DNA of 13,871 nt, from assembly GCA_958346165.1 (NCBI GenBank), contig CATVQO010000023.1, positions 1 through 13,871 of the forward strand, given 5' to 3'. The stretch is from an uncultured Collinsella sp. Lineage in GTDB: Bacteria; Actinomycetota; Coriobacteriia; Coriobacteriales; Coriobacteriaceae. This document shows, in pieces, positions 5,921-13,317 of this stretch. Numbering within the stretch: position 1 is the stretch's first letter; each line of letters begins with the position of its first letter. The notes under the pieces were generated by a model, which searched no databases, was not told the DNA's origin, and saw only the letters and a program-made list of their open reading frames with translations. A program made the translations under genes and the position numbers.

Positions 5921-5964
5921 ATTGGTATTTGACTGAAGAACCAATTGGTATGGCTTATTAAGCC
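5921..5964. promoter_or_regulatory. Cluster of palindromes in the GH31 upstream region
   Basis: ACCAATTGGT (5940-5949) is a perfect 10-bp palindrome. ATTGGT at 5921-5926 forms a second inverted pair with ACCAAT at 5940-5945. TTGGTA is repeated at 5922 and 5945. GGCTT (5952-5956) and AAGCC (5960-5964) form a third small palindrome. A -35-like TTGACT lies at 5929-5934 in the middle. This looks like an operator region, perhaps for the MarR protein encoded just upstream; binding is inferred only. Confidence 0.4.
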
Positions 5965-6033
5965 CACCTTGCCGTTGACGCTTATTTTGCTGCCGCTGGG
6001 AGAATTCCGAACTTGGGTGCGCAAGTGCTCCCA

Positions 6034-6039
6034 TATATT
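6034..6039 (+). promoter_or_regulatory. Possible -10 element for the GH31 gene
   Basis: TATATT sits in a small palindrome (CATAT 6032-6036 with ATATG 6041-6045). It would start a transcript near 6046 and a leader of about 140 nt. No good -35 box is at the right distance; the TTGACT at 5929 is too far away to pair with it. Confidence 0.3.
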
Positions 6040-6128
6040 GATATGACCTAGTAGGTGGCTATCTGGTTACTACCAGTTGGCCCCCATTGTGCGGAATGTA
6101 CCGAACATCTCCGTTTGATACGTTTTCC

Positions 6129-6167
6129 CATGCTGCCGGGGGGGGGCGTCCTCGGCACCTCAGCATG
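6129..6167 (+). promoter_or_regulatory. Leader hairpin containing a run of nine G
   Basis: CATGCTG (6129-6135) pairs with CAGCATG (6161-6167), with CCG/CGG (6136-6138 and 6153-6155) able to extend the stem. The nine G residues run from 6138 to 6146 in the loop region. The hairpin ends eight bases before the ribosome binding site AAAGGAG (6175-6181) of the GH31 gene, so it could affect translation. Confidence 0.5.
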
Positions 6168-6186
6168 TCGGAAGAAAGGAGACCAG

Positions 6187-9100
6187 ATGCGCAGGAATTC
6201 CATTTTTACGAAACGGTGGGTGAAGGGAAGCGCGGTCCTCGTTGCCACTGCAGCGACGCTCGTGTTTGCCAATCCCCAGCAGGCGATTGCCACGCCACTC
6301 AAGGGCGTCGACTCGGCGACCGTGTCCCAGTCTGCCTCGAATGTCGTCGACATCGATTTCGCTGACGGCATCAAGGGCCGTATTACGTTCCTCGAGGACG
6401 GTATTTTCCGTTATAACGTCGACCCCAAGGGTGAGTTTTCCGAGTACGCCACGCCGCGTAGTAAGTCCCACACGGCTAAGATCCAGGCTCAGCCCGATAC
6501 CTCGGACACCTACAGCAAGCCGAGTGCGACGGTTGCCGACAAGGGCGACACTATCGAGATCACCGGCGGAAAGGCGACCGTGATCCTGGACAAGGCGACT
6601 GGCAAGATGAGTATCAAGTCAGGCGACCGTGTCGTGGTTTCCGAGTCCGCGTCCCTCGACCTTGATAAGAAGGGTACCGTCCAGACGCTCGCCAAGGAGA
6701 AGTCCGAGAACTTCTTTGGCGGCGGCACCCAGAACGGACGCTTCCTGCACACCAACCAGACCATCGCCATCTCCAACACGAACAACTGGACCGATGGCGG
6801 CGTTGCCTCGCCCAACCCGTTTTATTGGACGAGTGACGGCTACGGCGTACTCCGAAACACGTTTGCAGAGGGTTCCTACGACTTCGGTTCCACGGACTCA
6901 TCGACGGTCACGACTTTGCACAGCGAGAATGAGTTTGATGCCTACTACTTCGTGGCGACCAACGAGGGCGCTTCGAACGTGGCAACCGAGATGCTGCAGG
7001 ACTACTACAAGGTGACCGGTAACCCGGTACTGCTGCCCGAGTACGGGTTCTACCTTGGTCATCTTAATGCCTATAACCGTGATGGCTGGTCAACGACCTC
7101 GGGTCAAAAGAAGTGGGAGACCAAGGGCAGCAAGTCCTCGAGCGAGAAGGGCGACGTTAAGTACGAGTCTGGCATGTCGACGGGCTACAAGCTCGACGGC
7201 ACACTTGCGGCCGAGACGCTCAACGGTGAGGGCCCTACGGTTGATACCGAGAACATGAAAGCGACCGATTTCGACCGCCAGTTCTCTGCTCGTCAGGTTA
7301 TCGATGACTACGAGGACAACGACATGCCGCTCGGCTGGTTCCTGCCGAACGACGGTTACGGCGCCGGCTATGGCCAGAACGGTTACTACAAGACCGGCGG
7401 CGTCAACTCCGACGGAGCGAGCTCGGCCGACCGTCTTAACGCTGTGCGTGCCAATGTCGACAACCTTAAGAAGTTCACCGAGTATGCCAACTCCAAGGGT
7501 GTGAGCACGGGCTTGTGGACCCAGTCCAACCTTGAGCCCGACAGCAACCCTGAGACCCCGTGGCATCTGCTTCGCGACTTCGACGCCGAGGTCAAGACGG
7601 GAGGCATCACTACCCTTAAGACCGACGTTGCCTGGGTTGGATCTGGCTACTCCTTTGGTCTTAATGGCATCAAGACAGCTTATGACACGGTGACGACCGG
7701 CGCTAACAAGCGCCCCAACATCATCACGCTCGATGGTTGGGCCGGCACGCAGCGCTTTGGTGGCATTTGGACCGGCGACCAGTATGGCGGTAACTGGGAG
7801 TACATTCGCTTCCATATCCCCACGTATATCGGTCAGAGTCTTTCGGGCAACCCCAACATCGGCTCCGACATGGATGGCATCTTTGGCGGCGACCCCATCA
7901 TCTCTGCGCGTGACTACCAGTGGAAGACGTTCACGCCCTCTATGCTTGACATGGACGGTTGGGGCACCTACCGTAAATCGCCCATGACGCACGGCGATCC
8001 CTACACAGGCATCTCGCGCTTCTACCTCAAGCTCAAGGCGCAGCTCATGCCCTATATCTACACGAGCGCGGCCTCGGCGGCCAACATCGACACGGGTAAC
8101 GGCGATGCCGGCCTGCCCATGATCCGCGCCATGCTGCTTTCCGACAACTCCGAGTACGCCGCAAGCACTTCGACGCAGTACCAGTATATGTTCGGTGAGA
8201 ACTTCCTAGTGGCACCGGTGTATCAGGATACCCAGGCAGACGAGAACGGCAACGACATTCGCAATGGGATTTACCTCCCCAACTACGGCACCGACGAGAA
8301 TCCCACCATCTGGATCGATTACTTCTCGGGTAAGCAGTATCGCGGCGGCCAGGTTCTCAACAACTACGAGGCTCCGCTTTGGAAGCTGCCGCTGTTTGTG
8401 AAGGCCAACGCTATCGTGCCGATGTACGCCGAGAACAACAACCCCGAGGCCGTGAGCGACACCAACACCAAGGGTACCGACCGCAGCCAGCGTATCGTCG
8501 AGTTCTTCGCCACCGAGGGCGACGGCACCTTTACGCAGTACGAGGACGACGGCTCCTCCATCGAGAACAACACGACTGAGGACGATTCCTACGGCACGAT
8601 CGACAATATCTCCTACGGTGAGCATGTGAGCACCGTCTACAGCTCCAAGGCCGCAGGCGGCACCGCGACCTTTACCGCCGAGGCCTCGCAGGGCGGCTAC
8701 AACGGCTACGACTCCAACCGCACCACGACCTTCGTGGCCAATGTGTCCGCCAAGCCCACGAGCGTTGTCGCCAAGAACGGCGGATCCGCACTCAACGTGG
8801 TTGAGGTCGACTCGCAGGAGACCTTTGACGCCGCGACCCCCGAGGCCGGCCAGGCGGTCTACTTCTACAGCGAGACCCCCAACCTCAACCACTACGGCAG
8901 CGATGCGGACGGCACCGAGGCCGAGCAGGGCGAGAGCTTCAACAACACCAAGATCACCACGAACCCCAAGGTCTACGTCAAGTTCGCGAAGACCGATGTT
9001 GCTGCAGCGGCGCAGACGCTTGAGCTGGGCGGTTTCGTGAACGCCGACGCCACGCTCACAGCCGATCGCCTCAACGAGAACCTCTCCGCACCCACGAACC

Positions 9101-12100
9101 TTGCTGCCCCCGAGGACGCCACGACCCCAACGAGCATCAAGCTCACCTGGGGAAAGGTCGATGGTGCTACCTCCTACGACCTTAAGGTCGACGGCACTGT
9201 GTTTGCCGTGGGTGATGCGGCCGAGTTCACGCACACCGACCTCGCCTACAATAGCAAGCACACCTACCAGATTCGTTCGCGCAACGCCGAAGGTTACTCC
9301 GCCTGGAGCGATGTGCTCGAGGCGAACTCCGCACTCGATCCGTGGCGGAACGTCCCCGACGCCGAGGAAATCACCTGGGAGGGCTCACTTTACGGCAGCC
9401 ATAAGGCCGAGCTCGCCTTCGACCATGAGTTCCAGTCGGGCGACGGCGGTTTCCACTCCGGTGGCAACGATCTGGGCAAGGCGCTTACCGTTGACTATGG
9501 ACGCGCTTACAAGCTCGATAAGCTCGAGTACTATCCGCGCGATGACGCCGGCAACGGCACCGTGACCAAGATGCGTGTTGAGACGAGTCTCGATGGCGTC
9601 CACTGGACGAGCCAGGAGGTCGATTGGGCACGTTCCGCTGATTGTAAGACGGTAGCGTTTGACGGCACCGTGGCCGCCCGTTACGTGCGCATGACACCGC
9701 TCGCCTCGGTCGGCAATTTCTTCTCCGCGTCCGAGATTGCCATCTACAAGACCGACGGCACGGATGGCTTCGCCGTGGGCTCCAACCTCAACAAGGCCAC
9801 GATCTCCGACGGAGACTACTCCAACATGAAGAACTATCTGGGCCTCGAGAATCGCGAGCCCGATACCCCGACGTTCGGTTCGCAGATCCGCGACCACTTC
9901 GCCGACCTCAACGATAACGGCGTTTACGACGTCTACGATTACTCGTTCACCATGGCGGGTCTTGACGGCGGCACTAAACAAAAGGGCAAGGTCGCAGGTT
10001 CGCTCGCGGTGATTCCGAGCAAGACCGAGGTCGAGGCCGGTGATGAGATCACCGTTGATGTCTATGCGGCCGACGCCAAGAACGTCAACGCCCTGGGCGC
10101 CCTCGTCAACTTCAAGAGCGACCAGTTCGAGTTTGTGTCCGAGAGCATCGCGCAGGACGGCTCGACTGCCGGCATGGAGAACCTGTCTCGCGAGAAGGTC
10201 CAGTTCGTGGACGGAACGCAGACTATCAATCTCGCCTTTGCCAACCGCGGCGATGGCAAGCTCTACAACGGTACTGGCGCGGTGGCGAGTTTCAAGCTCA
10301 AGGCCAAGACCGCCGGAAAGGTCGAACTGCCCTCGACATCTTGGCTTATCGGCCCGGCATGCGACGCACTTGAGTTTGCGAGCGACGGCACGGTGACGAT
10401 GCCGGACGTTCCTCAGCCAACGGTCGCCGAGTACGCCCAGGATGCCTTCAACATCACGATGACCAACGATGAGCTCACGACCGACGACGGGACCAACGTC
10501 GAGAAACTTATCCAGCAGAAGAGCTATAACGCGCTGTTCGATAATAACGAGGGCGACAACGGCTTTGAGTTCCTGTGGAACTGGAGTGGCAACTGGGACA
10601 GCGAGGGTAAGCTACCGAGTTACGTGAAGCTTCCCACCACGATGACATTCGCATTTAAGACGCCGTCGAAACTCGATAGCGTCGAGGTCGTTAACCGCAA
10701 CGGCGGCAACGGAACCGTACAGAAGATCAAGGCCGTCGTGACGTTCGAGGATGGCTCGATCCAAGAGTTCGCGGGCGGGGAGTACGATTCCTTCCTGGCT
10801 CGCTACGCCTTTGACCTCTCTGCCGAGAACAAGGGCAAGAAGGCGACCAAGGTCGAGGCCACGCCGCTTGAGGCATCGGGTGACCAGATGCTCACACTGC
10901 GTGAGGTCAACTTCAACTACACGCAGGGTGTCGAGGCCATCGAGGGTGTCGAGCTAGGCAAGAACCAGACCGAGTTCTTTGAAGGCGACATTACGCCCGT
11001 CGACGCCAAGGCTACGCCTGAGAGCGCTGGCTACCCCTATGTGACGGTCGAGAGCTCCGACCCCTCTGTGGTAAGCGTCTCCGCTGTTCAGGCTGGCGAT
11101 AGCGTGAGCTACTACCTGCGTGCCAACAAGGCCGGCAAGGCAAAGATCACGGTGGCGTCGGTACTCGACCCCTCCAAGACCGCATCCTATGAGGTCGAGG
11201 TCAAGGCTGGTGTCGATACCTCTGCGCTCGTGGCAGCGCTTTCCAAGGCCGCGGGCTACAGCGAGTCCGTCTACACCAAGGATTCCTATGCAGCTCTCAC
11301 CACTGCGGTCGAGGCGGCTCGGAAGCTCCTCGACAGCGGCCAGGGCAGCTATAGCAAGAAGGATGTCGCAGACGCCACTGCCAAGATCGAGAAGGCAATC
11401 GACGGCCTCAAGATGCGCCCTGTCGATGAGAAGATCCTCATCAACACGCCCGAGAACCGCAAGAACGTCAAGGTGGCCGACTTCTCGAGTGAGGCCGACT
11501 ACGAGGGCAGCAACGCCGTCAACGCTCTCGACGGCGACGAGCGGACGCTTTGGCACAGCGACTGGGCCCATGGGACCGGTATGCCCCAGTATCTGAGTGT
11601 CGACCTGGGCCGCGACTACGATCTCACCGACGTTACATTCCTGCCGCGCCAGGACGGCGGCACTAACGGCGATATCTTCGAGGCCGAGATACTGGTCTCC
11701 GACACTGCCGACGGTTATGAGATGGGCACCGCCGCGTCGATGGGTACGTTCGCCTTCGACAACGACGGCCGCGTGCTCACCGACCGTGGCGACTGGAAGC
11801 AGATGAGCTTTGGCGCCGCGCGCGGTCGCTACGTGACCGTCAAGGTGATTCACGCCGGCGGTGGCGACGTTGATGCCTACTGCAGCATGGCGGAGCTCAA
11901 GTTCTACGGTACGGCCGTCCCCGATCCGGTGGCGAAGGATGATCTCGCTACCGCGATCGAAAAGGTTGATGCCGAGGTTGCTGCCGGCGACCTCAAGGCC
12001 GGTGACTACACCGAGGCCTCCTGGACGGCGCTCGAGAACGCCCTGGCGAGCGCCCGCGCCATCTTGAGCGATGAGGACGCCACGCAGGACGAGGTCGACC

Positions 12101-12600
12101 AGGCGCTCAGGGCGCTCGAGAGCGCCCGCGGCGCGCTCGAGAAGACCCCGGTGGTCCCGGTCGAGAATCCGACTAAGAAGCAGCTCAAGGCCCTGGTCAA
12201 GCAGGCGAAGGAGACTGACACCAGGGGCAAGACGGACGAGTCTGTCAAGGCCCTGACGGATGCCATTACCTACGCCGAGGACGTCTTGGGTGATGAGAAT
12301 GCTTCCGACACCCAGCTCCAGGCGGCCTATGACCAGCTCAAGCTGGCCATTGAGAGCCTCAGGGATGCCGACTCCGGCAACCAGGGCGGCTCGGGCAACC
12401 AGGGTTCCGGCAATGGCTCGAACGGCTGCAACCAGGCGGGCAAGCCCGCAGGCGACAAGGCCCAGGGCAGCAAGAAGAACGGTTCGGCGATCCCCAATAC
12501 CGGCGACCAGACGGCGGCGACCGTCGTGACCGTCGGTGGTCTCGGCGCCATCATCGCCGCGATCGGCGCTTTCTTCCATCGTCGCAGCAAGGCCAAGTAG
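6187..12600 (+). CDS. Cell-wall-anchored multimodular GH31 glycosidase (possible alpha-N-acetylgalactosaminidase)
   Basis: This is a secreted retaining alpha-glycosidase of about 2137 residues held on the wall. In order: signal peptide (1-35, basic MRRNSIFTKR, hydrophobic core, AIA cleavage site); GH31 N-terminal beta domain (FFGGGTQNGRF near 178); catalytic barrel from about 280, with probable nucleophile Asp480 in KTDVAWVG and acid/base Asp531 in GIWTGDQYGGNWEY; GH31 C-terminal beta domains; FN3 (about 967-1050); CBM32/F5-8C (1056-1192); dockerin-like calcium loop (DLNDNGVYDVYDYSF, from 1240); cohesin-like (1269-1409); CBM-like (1410-1582); Ig-like (1585-1675); FIVAR (1677-1745); F5-8C (1752-1911); two FIVAR (1917-2060); Gly/Ser/Asn linker; IPNTGD (2102-2107), hydrophobic helix and basic tail. 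The start is set by AAAGGAG at 6175-6181. GH31 is certain. The GalNAc specificity is inferred from the 51-residue spacing of the two Asp residues and the accessory modules, which recall enterococcal Nag31A; another alpha-glycoside remains possible. Confidence 0.93.
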   Translation: MRRNSIFTKRWVKGSAVLVATAATLVFANPQQAIATPLKGVDSATVSQSASNVVDIDFADGIKGRITFLEDGIFRYNVDPKGEFSEYATPRSKSHTAKIQAQPDTSDTYSKPSATVADKGDTIEITGGKATVILDKATGKMSIKSGDRVVVSESASLDLDKKGTVQTLAKEKSENFFGGGTQNGRFLHTNQTIAISNTNNWTDGGVASPNPFYWTSDGYGVLRNTFAEGSYDFGSTDSSTVTTLHSENEFDAYYFVATNEGASNVATEMLQDYYKVTGNPVLLPEYGFYLGHLNAYNRDGWSTTSGQKKWETKGSKSSSEKGDVKYESGMSTGYKLDGTLAAETLNGEGPTVDTENMKATDFDRQFSARQVIDDYEDNDMPLGWFLPNDGYGAGYGQNGYYKTGGVNSDGASSADRLNAVRANVDNLKKFTEYANSKGVSTGLWTQSNLEPDSNPETPWHLLRDFDAEVKTGGITTLKTDVAWVGSGYSFGLNGIKTAYDTVTTGANKRPNIITLDGWAGTQRFGGIWTGDQYGGNWEYIRFHIPTYIGQSLSGNPNIGSDMDGIFGGDPIISARDYQWKTFTPSMLDMDGWGTYRKSPMTHGDPYTGISRFYLKLKAQLMPYIYTSAASAANIDTGNGDAGLPMIRAMLLSDNSEYAASTSTQYQYMFGENFLVAPVYQDTQADENGNDIRNGIYLPNYGTDENPTIWIDYFSGKQYRGGQVLNNYEAPLWKLPLFVKANAIVPMYAENNNPEAVSDTNTKGTDRSQRIVEFFATEGDGTFTQYEDDGSSIENNTTEDDSYGTIDNISYGEHVSTVYSSKAAGGTATFTAEASQGGYNGYDSNRTTTFVANVSAKPTSVVAKNGGSALNVVEVDSQETFDAATPEAGQAVYFYSETPNLNHYGSDADGTEAEQGESFNNTKITTNPKVYVKFAKTDVAAAAQTLELGGFVNADATLTADRLNENLSAPTNLAAPEDATTPTSIKLTWGKVDGATSYDLKVDGTVFAVGDAAEFTHTDLAYNSKHTYQIRSRNAEGYSAWSDVLEANSALDPWRNVPDAEEITWEGSLYGSHKAELAFDHEFQSGDGGFHSGGNDLGKALTVDYGRAYKLDKLEYYPRDDAGNGTVTKMRVETSLDGVHWTSQEVDWARSADCKTVAFDGTVAARYVRMTPLASVGNFFSASEIAIYKTDGTDGFAVGSNLNKATISDGDYSNMKNYLGLENREPDTPTFGSQIRDHFADLNDNGVYDVYDYSFTMAGLDGGTKQKGKVAGSLAVIPSKTEVEAGDEITVDVYAADAKNVNALGALVNFKSDQFEFVSESIAQDGSTAGMENLSREKVQFVDGTQTINLAFANRGDGKLYNGTGAVASFKLKAKTAGKVELPSTSWLIGPACDALEFASDGTVTMPDVPQPTVAEYAQDAFNITMTNDELTTDDGTNVEKLIQQKSYNALFDNNEGDNGFEFLWNWSGNWDSEGKLPSYVKLPTTMTFAFKTPSKLDSVEVVNRNGGNGTVQKIKAVVTFEDGSIQEFAGGEYDSFLARYAFDLSAENKGKKATKVEATPLEASGDQMLTLREVNFNYTQGVEAIEGVELGKNQTEFFEGDITPVDAKATPESAGYPYVTVESSDPSVVSVSAVQAGDSVSYYLRANKAGKAKITVASVLDPSKTASYEVEVKAGVDTSALVAALSKAAGYSESVYTKDSYAALTTAVEAARKLLDSGQGSYSKKDVADATAKIEKAIDGLKMRPVDEKILINTPENRKNVKVADFSSEADYEGSNAVNALDGDERTLWHSDWAHGTGMPQYLSVDLGRDYDLTDVTFLPRQDGGTNGDIFEAEILVSDTADGYEMGTAASMGTFAFDNDGRVLTDRGDWKQMSFGAARGRYVTVKVIHAGGGDVDAYCSMAELKFYGTAVPDPVAKDDLATAIEKVDAEVAAGDLKAGDYTEASWTALENALASARAILSDEDATQDEVDQALRALESARGALEKTPVVPVENPTKKQLKALVKQAKETDTRGKTDESVKALTDAITYAEDVLGDENASDTQLQAAYDQLKLAIESLRDADSGNQGGSGNQGSGNGSNGCNQAGKPAGDKAQGSKKNGSAIPNTGDQTAATVVTVGGLGAIIAAIGAFFHRRSKAK

Positions 12601-12618
12601 CCCCAGCAACAGCTAAGC

Positions 12619-12662
12619 AAGCGTGCCCGCCGTCCCACCCAAGGACGGTGGGCATGCTTTTT
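12619..12662 (+). terminator. Intrinsic terminator of the GH31 gene
   Basis: The left arm (12619-12635) and right arm (12643-12659) form a 17-bp stem with two G-U pairs around a seven-base loop. The stem runs into CTTTTTG. It lies 18 bp after the GH31 stop and separates that gene from purE. Confidence 0.9.
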
Positions 12663-12745
12663 GAATGTAGGCGGAAAGCTCCGACCCTTCGGCCTTAATC
12701 TCGCAAAGCATTCCGTCTCTCACCGAACACATCGGCATCGGTGGC

Positions 12746-12751
12746 TATACT
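12746..12751 (+). promoter_or_regulatory. Possible -10 element for purE
   Basis: GGCTATACT matches the -10 consensus at five of six positions, 66 bp upstream of the purE start. No convincing -35 hexamer is seen 16-18 bp upstream. It resembles the GCTATATT before the gene at 4819. Confidence 0.35.
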
Positions 12752-12802
12752 TGAATTATTTGCAGTTAAGGGTCGCGGATTCGCTGCGTCACCGCTCTCA
12801 AC

Positions 12803-12809
12803 AGGAGGT
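12803..12809 (+). promoter_or_regulatory. Ribosome binding site that decides the purE start
   Basis: AGGAGGT lies eight bases before the ATG at 12818 and only two bases before the in-frame ATG at 12812. The spacing favours 12818. Confidence 0.75.
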
Positions 12810-12817
12810 CTATGTTT

Positions 12818-13282
12818 ATGGCAGATCAGAAGCCGGTTGTCGGGATCATCATGGGTTCCAAGTCCGATCTGGGCGTTATGGAAGGCTGCACCGCCGAGCT
12901 CGAGGCACTGGGTGTGCCCTATGAGCTCGTCATTGCGAGCGCGCACCGCACGCCGGCGAAGGTCCACGAGTGGGCTTCGACTGCTGCCGATCGCGGTATC
13001 AAAGTGATTATCGCCGCCGCCGGCAAGGCCGCTCACTTGGGTGGTGTCGTGGCTGCCTTTACGCCGCTGCCGGTTATCGGCGTGCCTATGAAGACGAGTG
13101 ACCTGGGCGGTATGGATTCGCTGCTGTCGATGGTGCAGATGCCTTCGGGCGTGCCCGTGGCCTGCGTTGCCATCAACGGTGCCAAGAACGCCGCCATCTA
13201 TGCCACACAGATTCTGGGTGCTTGCGACCCCGAGTACCGCAAGGTTATCGAGAAGATGAAGCAGGAGATGGCTGACGCCTAA
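12818..13282 (+). CDS. purE: N5-carboxyaminoimidazole ribonucleotide mutase
   Basis: This 154-residue cytoplasmic enzyme converts N5-CAIR to CAIR in de novo purine synthesis and normally acts as an octamer. The class I signature is clear: VGIIMGSKSDLGVM (phosphate loop), IASAHRTPAKVHEW with the conserved His, IIAAAGKAAHLGGVVAA, and the late PVIGVPMKTSDLGGMDSLLSMVQMPSGVPVACVAI. Length is normal. The usual partner PurK is not in the window. The start at 12818 (MADQKPVV) is preferred over 12812 because of ribosome binding site spacing. A terminator upstream separates it from the GH31 gene. A sortase gene follows after 35 bp with no terminator between, so the two are probably cotranscribed, although their functions are unrelated. 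Confidence 0.97.
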   Translation: MADQKPVVGIIMGSKSDLGVMEGCTAELEALGVPYELVIASAHRTPAKVHEWASTAADRGIKVIIAAAGKAAHLGGVVAAFTPLPVIGVPMKTSDLGGMDSLLSMVQMPSGVPVACVAINGAKNAAIYATQILGACDPEYRKVIEKMKQEMADA

Positions 13283-13317
13283 GCGTTCCGCCGTTTCACC
13301 GCAGTATAAGGAGAGCC

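Larger units (their letters stand above)
5691..6186. other. Non-coding region upstream of the GH31 gene
   Basis: This stretch of 496 bp holds no gene I can support. In order it contains: a hairpin just after the MarR gene (GGTGCAT 5710-5716 with ATGCACC 5723-5729, no U-tract); the second copy of the hairpin repeat (5833-5878); an AT-rich palindrome cluster with a TTGACT hexamer (5921-5964); a possible -10 box TATATT (6034-6039) inside CATATATTGATATG; and a leader of about 140 nt with a G9 tract inside a hairpin. A reading frame continuous with the GH31 gene can be opened at GTG 6055 but has no ribosome binding site. Confidence 0.7.

Noticed and set aside
6055..6186. N-terminal extension of the GH31 reading frame from GTG 6055
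   Set aside because: There is no ribosome binding site before 6055. The Met at 6187 has AAAGGAG at good spacing and begins a proper signal peptide. The extension also contains the G9 tract and reads as non-coding.
8206..9261. 351-codon minus-strand frame inside the GH31 gene
   Set aside because: Same reason: an antisense shadow with low-complexity hydrophobic composition and no ribosome binding site or family resemblance.
1864..12600. PTS operon and GH31 gene as one transcription unit
   Set aside because: A strong terminator follows IID, two unrelated genes lie between, and nearly 500 bp of non-coding DNA precedes the GH31 gene. Any functional link would be at the pathway level only.
10954..12609. 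551-codon open frame on the minus strand inside the GH31 gene
   Set aside because: It is the antisense shadow of high-GC coding sequence: its translation is Leu/Val/Gly/Arg-rich without any domain, and the plus strand holds clear FIVAR and F5/8C modules there.
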